This document shows, one piece after another, positions 1-6,210 of a stretch of DNA of 8,321 bases. The DNA is taken from assembly GCA_013002105.1 (NCBI GenBank), contig JABDKS010000260.1, positions 1 through 8,321 on the forward strand, in the 5' to 3' direction. The position numbers were made by a program, and so were the translations under genes. The notes beneath the pieces were generated by a model. The model was given only the letters and a program-made list of their open reading frames with translations. It made no database searches and had not been told where the DNA came from. This stretch comes from Pirellulaceae bacterium (GTDB lineage: Bacteria > Planctomycetota > Planctomycetia > Pirellulales > Pirellulaceae). Each line of letters begins with the position of its first letter. Position 1 is the first letter of the stretch.

Positions 1-1257
1 ACGTGGCAGCAGGCGTGCGATGCCATGCGCAGCGGGGATGCCGAAGCGGTTCGTCAAATTGGCGGCCAGTTTGCGATTTGTCAGCAGGTCGGCAAAACAA
101 TCCGCATGGCCCGCTCAATCGGACGTCCAATGCGATACTTTCTCGCGAAACGCGCCGAAGGCCCGGCGTTGATCATCGCCGAACGGATTGACGAGATTCG
201 CCAACAGTTGGAACGGGAGGGCTTGGCCGATCAATTTCACCCCTCGTATACGCGAATGGTGCCGGCCCACCATGTTTTGGAATTGCAGTTGGTCGGGTGT
301 CCCGATCCCAACCCAACGTTGACGCGATACTTTGCACCTGCTCGGAACCGACTGCCGGCGGACATCGATGAAATCGGCAAGCAGTACATTGGCCGTTTGG
401 CTGAAGTCTGTGACCAATGGCTCCAAACGCTCGGCGACGACGAGCCGATTGGAGTGATGTTCTCCGGCGGAATCGACAGCGGTAGCGTGGTCGTGGTTTT
501 GGATTATCTGCTGCGTCGCCGCGGACAGTCATCGTCGCGTCTGAAAGCGTTTACGTTGGCAATCGATTCCGAGACGAGCGACAGTCGTCAGGCCGCAAAG
601 TTTTTGCAATCGGTCAACTTGGAAATGTTGTTGGAAGTCGTCCAGGTTCCGGCCCAATCGGTGCGTTGGCAAGAGGCGGTGGGCGTGATCGAAGATTACA
701 AGCCGCTGGATGTCCAATCCGCCACGATGGGGCTGTCACTGCTTCGCGAGGTCCGCCGGCGCTACCCGGATTGGAAGTACATGGTCGACGGAGATGGCGG
801 CGACGAAAATTTGAAGGATTATCCGATTGAGGAGAATCCGGAGCTAACCGTGCGCAGTGTATTGGGTAACCGAATGCTCTATCAGGAAGGCTGGGGAGTC
901 GATGCAGTCAAACATTCCTTGGTTTTTAGCGGCGGACAGAGCCGCGGGCACGTGCGCACCAGCGCCCCTGCAACCGCCTTGGGATTCAGTGGGCTGAGTC
1001 CTTTTGCGTTGCCCGATGTTATCGAGATTGCCGAAGCGATACCGTTTATCGAATTGACAAACTGGGACCACAAAAAACTGTATGATTTGAAAGGACAAGT
1101 TGTGGCCGCCGGTGTTCAAAGTATCACGGGCGTGAAAATGCCGGTGTACGAAAAACAACGCTTTCAACGAGGCGCCGTCAACGCCGAATCGTTTCACGAT
1201 TTGTTTCCAAAAAATGAACGTGAATACCGCGACGAATTTGCTAGATTATTCGCATGA
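1..1257 (+). CDS. Asparagine-synthase-family amidotransferase / ATP-dependent amide ligase, 5' partial
   Basis: The frame is open from base 1, so the gene starts upstream; the ATG at 25 lies inside a domain and is not a credible start. 418 residues are visible. The first ~60 look like the end of a class II glutamine amidotransferase domain (GGQFAI, then IRMARSIGRPMRYFLA, comparable to the 'ARD..G..PLYY' region of AsnB). The synthase domain follows. Its PP-loop SGGIDS (bases 463-480) is the ATP-pyrophosphatase signature, and DGDGGDE (787-807) matches the second AsnB active-site motif. A basic C-terminal segment (KMPVYEKQRFQRGA) resembles the end of AsnB proteins. Known for the family: a carboxylate is adenylated and then attacked by ammonia or an amine. 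Typical AsnB has 550-650 residues, so about 150 N-terminal residues, including the catalytic Cys2 if present, are probably outside. An ACP-like gene follows 60 bp after the stop, which suggests a biosynthetic ligase rather than housekeeping asparagine synthesis, but the substrate is unknown. Confidence 0.85.
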   Translation, partial: TWQQACDAMRSGDAEAVRQIGGQFAICQQVGKTIRMARSIGRPMRYFLAKRAEGPALIIAERIDEIRQQLEREGLADQFHPSYTRMVPAHHVLELQLVGCPDPNPTLTRYFAPARNRLPADIDEIGKQYIGRLAEVCDQWLQTLGDDEPIGVMFSGGIDSGSVVVVLDYLLRRRGQSSSRLKAFTLAIDSETSDSRQAAKFLQSVNLEMLLEVVQVPAQSVRWQEAVGVIEDYKPLDVQSATMGLSLLREVRRRYPDWKYMVDGDGGDENLKDYPIEENPELTVRSVLGNRMLYQEGWGVDAVKHSLVFSGGQSRGHVRTSAPATALGFSGLSPFALPDVIEIAEAIPFIELTNWDHKKLYDLKGQVVAAGVQSITGVKMPVYEKQRFQRGAVNAESFHDLFPKNEREYRDEFARLFA

Positions 1258-1317
1258 CATTGCCCAGTCCGATGATTCAATGCATTGTCGGGATTCGTAT
1301 CGAACCGAAAAACGCGA

Positions 1318-1665
1318 ATGAACAGTCCTCACCCATCCAAGGAAAAACCAATCGTCCACCAGGATCGCTGCCCACTGTGCGAAGCCGAAGTCCATGTCGA
1401 ACCGACGGCGTTATTCGGCGATATGAATTGCCCGAGTTGCGATCAGAAGCTCTGGTACCTCAACGCTGCCGATTCGGCGAGGTTTTTTGAGCATCAGACG
1501 TCCGGCGAACTGCAGGATCGGGCTATTTCGTTTATTGCCGAGCGTTTGGAAGTCGATAAAACACAATTGGCTGCCAACCCCAAAATGATCAACGAACTGG
1601 AGACCGACTCGTTGGAGGCGCTCGAGATGATCATGGACTTGGAAGAGGAACTCGGGTTCGTTTAG
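1318..1665 (+). CDS. Zinc-ribbon protein with a short acyl-carrier-protein-like domain
   Basis: This is a predicted 115-residue cytosolic protein. Residues 18-41 hold two CxxC pairs (CPLC at 18-21, CPSC at 38-41) spaced as a zinc ribbon. Residues ~64-115 resemble the first half of an acyl carrier protein: a helix (QDRAISFIAERLEVD), an acidic loop, and NELETDSLEALEMIMDLEEE, where Ser98 in the DSL motif would carry the 4'-phosphopantetheine arm. The protein stops just after helix II (ELGFV), where ordinary ACPs continue for about 30 residues through helices III and IV. Neither in-frame reading past the TAG nor the other two frames restores an ACP-like tail, so this is not an obvious point mutation. 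The ATG at 1318 is chosen; an in-frame TTG at 1285 would add 11 residues without domain content. No strong ribosome binding site is seen. The gene lies between the amide-ligase gene and a small membrane protein gene, and probably shares their transcript. Carrier function is inferred from the motif only. Confidence 0.75.
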   Translation: MNSPHPSKEKPIVHQDRCPLCEAEVHVEPTALFGDMNCPSCDQKLWYLNAADSARFFEHQTSGELQDRAISFIAERLEVDKTQLAANPKMINELETDSLEALEMIMDLEEELGFV

Positions 1666-1676
1666 GCTCCACGCCG

Positions 1677-1868
1677 ATGATGGTTCACTGTCCACATTGC
1701 CAGAGCGTGATCAACAATGCGTGCGTTGACTGTCCCTGGTGCGGCCGCGGTCGGGTACCCATCACAGTCGCTGCTGGGTCGCGATTTCAATGGAGTCTCT
1801 TGCGGCTGATGTTTCTCGTGTCGCTGGCCGGTGTCTGGCTCGGCCTATTGCTCAACGATGGGCCGTGA
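1677..1868 (+). CDS. Small zinc-ribbon protein with one C-terminal membrane segment
   Basis: This 63-residue protein begins 11 bp after the preceding stop; a second ATG at 1680 is an equal start candidate. The N-terminus has CPHC (5-8), Cys16 and CPWC (19-22), a compact double-CxxC knuckle likely to bind zinc. Residues ~37-60 (FQWSLLRLMFLVSLAGVW and onward) form a single hydrophobic helix, so the protein is probably anchored in the membrane with the zinc ribbon on the cytosolic side, because basic residues (R24, R26, R37) precede the helix. Short proteins with an 'F-x-S-L-R-x-L-L' style helix are, to my knowledge, frequent in planctomycetes. I do not recognise a named family and propose no enzyme activity. 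The shared orientation and short gap suggest co-transcription with the ACP-like gene. The paired cysteines and the hydrophobic tail make a chance ORF unlikely, though its small size leaves some doubt. Confidence 0.6.
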   Translation: MMVHCPHCQSVINNACVDCPWCGRGRVPITVAAGSRFQWSLLRLMFLVSLAGVWLGLLLNDGP

Positions 1869-1928
1869 TCCAAAGACCGTCATGATGGCGCTGTCGGCTG
1901 AAGCGCGGTAACAATGTGGATTGCCCGA

Positions 1929-2834
1929 TTACACGCTCGCCGTTGTGAACGCGTCGAGCTTGTGCAGGTGAAAATGGTGTTTACCAAGTTTGCCGCCGTA
2001 GTTGCCCGCGGAGATTCGGGTCAGCCCCGAGATCGTTTTGGCGGCGGTGATGCCGGCCAGCATTGCTGTTGCGATCGCTTGCTCGCTCAATCCATCGATC
2101 ACGATCTCGTAGACCGCCTGTTCATTCTCTTGTAATTGTGAATCGGTTTGGCCGATCAGCGTTGGGCACCACTTGTCGTTGGTGCTCGCTTTGAGCGCCG
2201 CGTATTTGGATCCGACTTTGGACCCGCTGCGTACGATGCCACCGGGGAACGGCATGATCACGTCATCGACCAAATCAATCGCCATGGCCGCGGCGCGAGC
2301 TGCCGACAGTGCCGCGGCTTGTGATGTCCCACACAAAATCAGATTGCCACCACCGATTCCCTTGACGGTCCCAACGACGTCTTCACAAACGAATTCGCCA
2401 TCCATGACCGGGATTCGCCAAAAACGCCGGTCGTCTAACTTCTTACTGAACTGATATCCGTCGCCAAAAAAACGCAGCTGACCGCCGACCTTGATGCGGT
2501 CGTCTTTGGATTGTGATGCGATTCCGGCGTAACACGCGGTCGTGGGACAGGTCAAAACGTTTTGGCCCACGCGTGCCGTCACGGCTGCTTCGAGCGATTT
2601 GCGGTTAAACGCAAACGCCAGCACCGCGACCCCGGGACGTCCGTCGGGTGTTTCGTCGTCGCTGATGATGCGTTCGATACCTGCTTCGGCGTCGCAGCCG
2701 ATCACACTGGACGCATTGCCGCAAAACTCCCGTGCCGCAATCATCGCCAAATCTTCATCGATGGCGGTAACGATCAGTCGGGTTCCGGTCATCGGAAACG
2801 CTTCGGCAAAGGTGTCGTCGATCGTCGTCGTCAT
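1929..2834 (-). CDS. fhcD: Formylmethanofuran:tetrahydromethanopterin N-formyltransferase
   Basis: This 301-residue cytosolic enzyme transfers the formyl group between tetrahydromethanopterin and methanofuran. In bacteria it acts as the D subunit of the formyltransferase/hydrolase complex, which releases formate from C1 units during formaldehyde oxidation; archaea call it Ftr. Family motifs run the full length: DTFAEAFP (7-14), CDAEAGIE (47-54), TPDGRPG (62-68), [11 protein letters not shown] (90-100), FFGDGYQ (122-128), [17 protein letters not shown] (195-211), CPTL (223-226) and [10 protein letters not shown] (276-285). The length agrees with the usual ~300 residues. The ATG at 2834 is chosen because the family starts just before DTFAEAFP; the frame stays open upstream to 2999, but that extension crosses a tandem repeat and has no family similarity. 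The gene stands alone between a convergent unit and divergent selB, without fhcA, fhcB or fhcC, which often adjoin it in methylotrophs. No strong ribosome binding site is seen. Confidence 0.95.
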   Translation of the reverse strand: MTTTIDDTFAEAFPMTGTRLIVTAIDEDLAMIAAREFCGNASSVIGCDAEAGIERIISDDETPDGRPGVAVLAFAFNRKSLEAAVTARVGQNVLTCPTTACYAGIASQSKDDRIKVGGQLRFFGDGYQFSKKLDDRRFWRIPVMDGEFVCEDVVGTVKGIGGGNLILCGTSQAAALSAARAAAMAIDLVDDVIMPFPGGIVRSGSKVGSKYAALKASTNDKWCPTLIGQTDSQLQENEQAVYEIVIDGLSEQAIATAMLAGITAAKTISGLTRISAGNYGGKLGKHHFHLHKLDAFTTASV

Positions 2835-2882
2835 CTTGTCTGCTCGAATTGGCTGTGTATCAAAGGTCGGCGTGACACGCGT

Positions 2883-2924
2883 CGAAGTCCATGGCTCGAA
2901 GTCTATGGCTCGAAGTCCATGGCG
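2883..2924. repeat. Short tandem repeat, 3 units of 14 bp
   Basis: Three consecutive 14-bp units read CGAAGTCYATGGCK: 2883-2896, 2897-2910 and 2911-2924. Unit 2 has T for C at position 8 and unit 3 ends in G rather than T. Units 1 and 3 contain the palindrome CCATGG. The array lies about 50 bp upstream of the fhcD start codon. Fourteen is not a multiple of three, so it is not a coding repeat. Confidence 0.9.
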
Positions 2925-3003
2925 GGCAAGAAATCGTAACGCGCTACAACCTCGGTCGATAGAAGGTGCTCGATCGGGGGTATTGGCTTGCAAATCCACG
3001 CGT

Positions 3004-3067
3004 TAAGACATCGACGTGTAAAGATATCAACAAGTAAACATCTAGACGAGCAAAGATATCGACGTGC
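3004..3067. repeat. Short tandem repeat, 4 imperfect units of 16 bp
   Basis: Four consecutive 16-bp units fit the consensus AAAGATATCGACGTGC: 3004-3019, 3020-3035, 3036-3051 and 3052-3067. Unit 4 matches the consensus and units 1-3 each differ at several positions. A fifth partial copy (AAAGAT) starts at 3068. The units are A-rich at their start and their period is near 1.5 helical turns. The array ends 74 bp before the selB start codon and could bind a protein or be neutral. Confidence 0.85.
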
Positions 3068-3141
3068 AAAGATGCTGCGTCCATCGCCTTTCGGATCGTA
3101 CGTCGATTGCGGGCGGGGGCCGATTGATAGAAACTGTCGGC

Positions 3142-5037
3142 ATGAGTTACACCATCGTCGGCGTCATCGGACACATCGATCACGGCAAGACCACCTTGGT
3201 CGGCACCTTGACCGGGGTGGATACGGACACACACCCTGAAGAAAAGCGCCGCGGTATTACGATCGATCTTGGGTTCGCGGCGTTTCGTCACGGCGACGAC
3301 GAGTTTGCGTTGATCGATGCACCGGGCCACCAAAAATACATTGGCAATCTATTGGCCGGCGTTTCGGCAATCGATGTGGGGTTATTGGTTGTCGCCTGCG
3401 ATCAAGGGATTCAAACCCAGACGCTTGAACACGCCGCCATCTTGCACAACCTGGGCGTTTCAAAATTGGTCGTCGCGATTTCGCGGATCGATCTATCGGA
3501 CAATCAGACGCTTGCGGAGTTGACCGAAGAGTTACAGGTGTTTCTGGCGGATTACGGGTACAACGATCCACCGGCGTTGCCGATTTCGTCTGTGACCGGC
3601 GCCGGAATCGACGAGCTGAAACAAACGTTGGCCGCTTTTGCTCGTGACACGCCGCGCGATGACAGCGGTCCGTTCCGGTTGCCGATTGATCGCGTGTTTA
3701 GCGTGCCCGGGCGCGGTTGCGTTGTTGCCGGAACGGTTTGGAGTGGGACAGTGGCTATCGGAGACACGCTGCACATTGCCGGTCGTCGCGACGATGTGCG
3801 CGTGCGTGAATTGGAGGTGCATGGCGAATCGGTCCAGCAGTCCAAAATCGGTCGACGTACCGCGATGAACATTACCGGAGTTTCTGCCAACGAGCTGAGT
3901 CGTGGTGACGAACTGGTCGCGCAAGGCAGTCATCAGGCAACCACTCAGCACGTGGTGGTGATCAACATGTTTCGCGAAACATCCAACCTGAAATGCCCCG
4001 CGACGGTGCAGATGCATTCGGCGACGACTGCCTGTCGCGCTCGGATCACCGGCGTTCGACAACTCACCGCCGGTCATCAAACGGTAGCCGTGATCGAAAC
4101 CGATCAGCCGATTGTTGCGACCGCAACGCAGCAGTTTTTGTTGCGACGTCCGTACCCCGTAGGCTCGTTCGCCGGTGGTCGGTTCATCATTTCGCTGCCC
4201 ACGCAGCAAAGTCGTAAACGTGGGCTGGTCCAATTGGGCGAAAAACTGCTTGGCGCTGACGCCGCTGACCGATTGCTTGCCTGGGCCGACTATTGGGGCG
4301 AAATCGTCGTCGATCCGGCAGAGCTTGGATCGGTACTGGGGCTGCCATCGCAAGACATCGACGGTGCCATCGAGAGTTTGGTGCAAAACGGGCGGCTGGA
4401 ACGTCCGACTGCAGACCGGGTGGTCAGTCTGAACACGCTCACTCGAGTTCGAGATTTTGCGACCAAATTACTAACCCAGCAAGCTCAGGAAACCGACGAC
4501 GCATGGATGGTCGAAGAGTCGTTGGTCGACAAGCTCGCAACGACCGGCTCTCCCAAGGTGGCCAAACTGGTGATCAATCGAATGATTGACGATCAGCAAC
4601 TGGTGCGGCTGAATCACATGGTCGCCATCGCGTCGGACGAGACGAAGTTATCGAAGAAGCAGCGGGCACGGATGAACCACATCATCGATTTGTATGCCAA
4701 TGATCGCACGCCACCGACGATCAAAGAAGCGGCGGAAAAGATGGACACGACCGTCGACATCATTTCGTCGCCGGTTCGATTTGCCACCCAACAACGTTTG
4801 CTGACCGATCTGGGCAACGGGTTTTTGATCGCGACGGACGTTTTCGAGCAGATGTGCGGCGAGTTACAAGCTTTGTTTGATCAGCAGGGCCCCCAGACGG
4901 TCACGCAAATCAAGGATGTTTGGAAAGTGACACGCAAGCACGCAATTCCACTGTTAGAGTATTGTGACAAGATTGGTGTGACGACCCGGCAGGGCAATCA
5001 GCGTGCGGCGGGACCGAAGTTGTCAGAAGTCGGTTGA
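3142..5037 (+). CDS. selB: Selenocysteine-specific translation elongation factor SelB
   Basis: This 631-residue cytosolic GTPase brings selenocysteinyl-tRNA to UGA codons that are marked by a SECIS hairpin. The N-terminal G domain has P-loop GHIDHGKT (10-17), the SelB-type switch I segment PEEKRRGITIDLGFA (32-46) and DAPGH (59-63). The usual (N/T)KxD guanine-recognition motif reads SRID (114-117). Beta-barrel domains follow, with GRGCVVAGT (190-198) near the start of domain II. The C-terminal third has the length expected for four winged helices and ends in RKHAIPLLEYCDKIGVTTR, which resembles the SECIS-binding last winged helix of bacterial SelB. The length fits bacterial SelB (about 600-640). 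The ATG at 3142 is chosen because the family begins directly before the first beta strand; upstream in-frame codons, including TTG at 3124, add no conserved sequence. It heads a same-strand cluster with selA and a SelD-type flavoprotein gene. Confidence 0.96.
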   Translation: MSYTIVGVIGHIDHGKTTLVGTLTGVDTDTHPEEKRRGITIDLGFAAFRHGDDEFALIDAPGHQKYIGNLLAGVSAIDVGLLVVACDQGIQTQTLEHAAILHNLGVSKLVVAISRIDLSDNQTLAELTEELQVFLADYGYNDPPALPISSVTGAGIDELKQTLAAFARDTPRDDSGPFRLPIDRVFSVPGRGCVVAGTVWSGTVAIGDTLHIAGRRDDVRVRELEVHGESVQQSKIGRRTAMNITGVSANELSRGDELVAQGSHQATTQHVVVINMFRETSNLKCPATVQMHSATTACRARITGVRQLTAGHQTVAVIETDQPIVATATQQFLLRRPYPVGSFAGGRFIISLPTQQSRKRGLVQLGEKLLGADAADRLLAWADYWGEIVVDPAELGSVLGLPSQDIDGAIESLVQNGRLERPTADRVVSLNTLTRVRDFATKLLTQQAQETDDAWMVEESLVDKLATTGSPKVAKLVINRMIDDQQLVRLNHMVAIASDETKLSKKQRARMNHIIDLYANDRTPPTIKEAAEKMDTTVDIISSPVRFATQQRLLTDLGNGFLIATDVFEQMCGELQALFDQQGPQTVTQIKDVWKVTRKHAIPLLEYCDKIGVTTRQGNQRAAGPKLSEVG

Positions 5038-5047
5038 ACACAATTGT

Positions 5048-5092
5048 GTCGACCAACAACCAGTCGACCAACAACCAGTCGACCAACAACCA
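5048..5092. repeat. Short tandem repeat, 3 perfect units of 15 bp
   Basis: Three identical copies of GTCGACCAACAACCA occupy 5048-5062, 5063-5077 and 5078-5092, starting 10 bp after the selB stop codon. Each unit begins with the palindrome GTCGAC. The perfect identity points to recent expansion or active maintenance. The rest of the 132-bp selB-transglutaminase gap (5093-5169) shows only a weak hairpin and no recognisable promoter. Confidence 0.95.
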
Positions 5093-5169
5093 GAACGTGT
5101 GACGATTCGTCCCGCCATCGTCTTTCCGCGAAACAACTCCCTGTCGGTTCAAAGTAGTCAAAAAGATTC

Positions 5170-6210
5170 ATGCATCCACGTTGTTCCTTGATCGAGCCGG
5201 TTGGGCGATTTGTATTTGCCGTAGTGATCGTCGTTTTCGCCGGATTCGCTTCCACCGCGCGATCGCAATCGCCGCAGACGCGATCGTTCGTGCTGGAATA
5301 TGGTTTGACGATCGATGCGATAGCCCTAGGCGATCGCGTTCAACTTTGGATGCCACTTCCGCGCGAAGAGGACCGTTATCAAGTAGTTGATGTGTTGTCG
5401 AGTGAACTTCCTGGCGACGGAATGCAGACGCAGGAGAAAAAGTACGGCAATCAAATGATCTACCGTGCTTGGCAAGCCAGCGACGAACGACCTGTTCAGG
5501 CCAAAATGGTGTACCGTGTGCTGCGGACCGAAGCCAATGTGCTTGTGACAACCGACGCGGCTGATTCGACGGTTCGCGAGTCGACCGTTCCGCCGCTGAA
5601 CGATCAGCAGCGAAAACTGTTTCTGTCCGCCAATGCGAAGGTGCCCGTCGAGGGATTACCGATTCAGTGGTCGTGGCAAAGCAACGATGTGATTCGTTCG
5701 GCTCGTAGTATTTACGAACGCGTCGATGACCACGTCCAATACGACAAATCCAAACCCGGTTACGGCAACGGCGACGTGTTGTGGGTCTGTGACAGTCGAT
5801 TTGGCAACTGCACTGATTTCCACAGTCTGTTTATCTCAATGGCTCGCGCATCAAAAATTCCGGCACGATTCGAGATCGGATTTCCGCTGCCGACAGACAA
5901 CGCAACCGGCACAATCGGTGGTTATCACTGTTGGGCCAGCTTTTACGCCGACGATTACGGTTGGGTTCCCGTTGACATCTCCGAAGCCGACAAACATCCT
6001 GAACTCAAGCAGTATTACTTCGGCAACCTGTCCGAAAATCGCGTGACCTTCACGATCGGTCGCGATATCGACTTGGTTCCCAAGCAAGCGGCACCCCCGC
6101 TGAACTATTTCATCTACCCGCATGTCGAAATCAACGGCAAGCCGGCGACGACCGAGCAACTGAAGTTTCAGTTTACGTATAAAGATTTAGATTCCCATGA
6201 ACCGCACTGA
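5170..6210 (+). CDS. Secreted transglutaminase-like (cysteine-protease fold) protein
   Basis: This 346-residue protein has a likely Sec signal peptide: a hydrophobic core at residues 14-27 (FVFAVVIVVFAGFA) and a probable cleavage site near residues 30-33. A beta-rich region (about 35-135) precedes a transglutaminase-core domain (about 170-275) with the full Cys-His-Asp triad in context: Cys214 in FGNCTDFHS, His253 in GGYHCWASFY and Asp269 in WVPVDISEADKHPE. Family members act as transglutaminases, proteases or peptide-modifying enzymes, so the substrate is unknown. The protein should act in the periplasm or outside the cell. Its ATG at 5170 is chosen because it gives a complete signal peptide; no strong ribosome binding site is seen. 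The stop overlaps selA by 14 nt, implying co-transcription and possible translational coupling. An exported enzyme amid selenocysteine machinery is unexpected and no functional link is evident. Confidence 0.88.
   Translation: MHPRCSLIEPVGRFVFAVVIVVFAGFASTARSQSPQTRSFVLEYGLTIDAIALGDRVQLWMPLPREEDRYQVVDVLSSELPGDGMQTQEKKYGNQMIYRAWQASDERPVQAKMVYRVLRTEANVLVTTDAADSTVRESTVPPLNDQQRKLFLSANAKVPVEGLPIQWSWQSNDVIRSARSIYERVDDHVQYDKSKPGYGNGDVLWVCDSRFGNCTDFHSLFISMARASKIPARFEIGFPLPTDNATGTIGGYHCWASFYADDYGWVPVDISEADKHPELKQYYFGNLSENRVTFTIGRDIDLVPKQAAPPLNYFIYPHVEINGKPATTEQLKFQFTYKDLDSHEPH

Larger units (their letters stand above)
2835..3141. promoter_or_regulatory. Divergent intergenic region between fhcD and selB
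   Basis: This 307-bp gap separates two divergently transcribed genes and must carry their promoters unless transcripts enter from further away. I see no convincing -35/-10 pair on either strand. Its content is two unrelated short tandem repeats (2883-2924 and 3004-3067), about 80 bp of ordinary sequence between them, and a G-rich patch (about 3111-3119) before selB. No tRNA-like cloverleaf is visible. Frames open across it on either strand look like chance. Confidence 0.5.

Noticed and set aside
1254..1490. ORF overlapping the amide-ligase stop by ATGA, which would look translationally coupled.
   Set aside because: Its sequence has no domain character and it runs in another frame across the zinc-ribbon/ACP-like gene, whose frame carries clear motifs.
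1888..1906. Inverted repeat GCGCT / AGCGC in the 60-bp gap between the convergent units, a possible bidirectional terminator.
   Set aside because: A 5-bp stem with a 9-nt loop and no T tract is expected by chance; Rho-dependent ends or antisense overlap are equally possible.
2835..2999. N-terminal extension of the fhcD frame by 55 residues.
   Set aside because: The family starts just before DTFAEAFP, and the extension crosses a 14-bp tandem repeat that is not in multiples of three.
2835..3141. Searched for a tRNA-Sec (selC) gene next to selB, including the segment around 2980-3003 with TTGCAAATCCA.
   Set aside because: No paired acceptor or TpsiC arms and no TCA anticodon context could be assembled; the same holds for 5038-5169.
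3532..4386. Long open frame of 284 codons antisense to selB.
   Set aside because: It is a codon-bias shadow of selB with no recognisable domain.
5101..5125. Hairpin GACGAT / ATCGTC with a 10-nt loop followed by TTT, a possible terminator after selB.
   Set aside because: The stem is only 6 bp, the T run is 3 nt, and the following genes look like part of the same cluster.
5035..5157. Reading through the UGA stop of selB gives 39 further codons that turn the 15-bp repeat into RPTTS units.
   Set aside because: SelB already ends as the family does after its last winged helix, an open stretch of this length is not rare by chance, and no SECIS-like hairpin is evident after the UGA.
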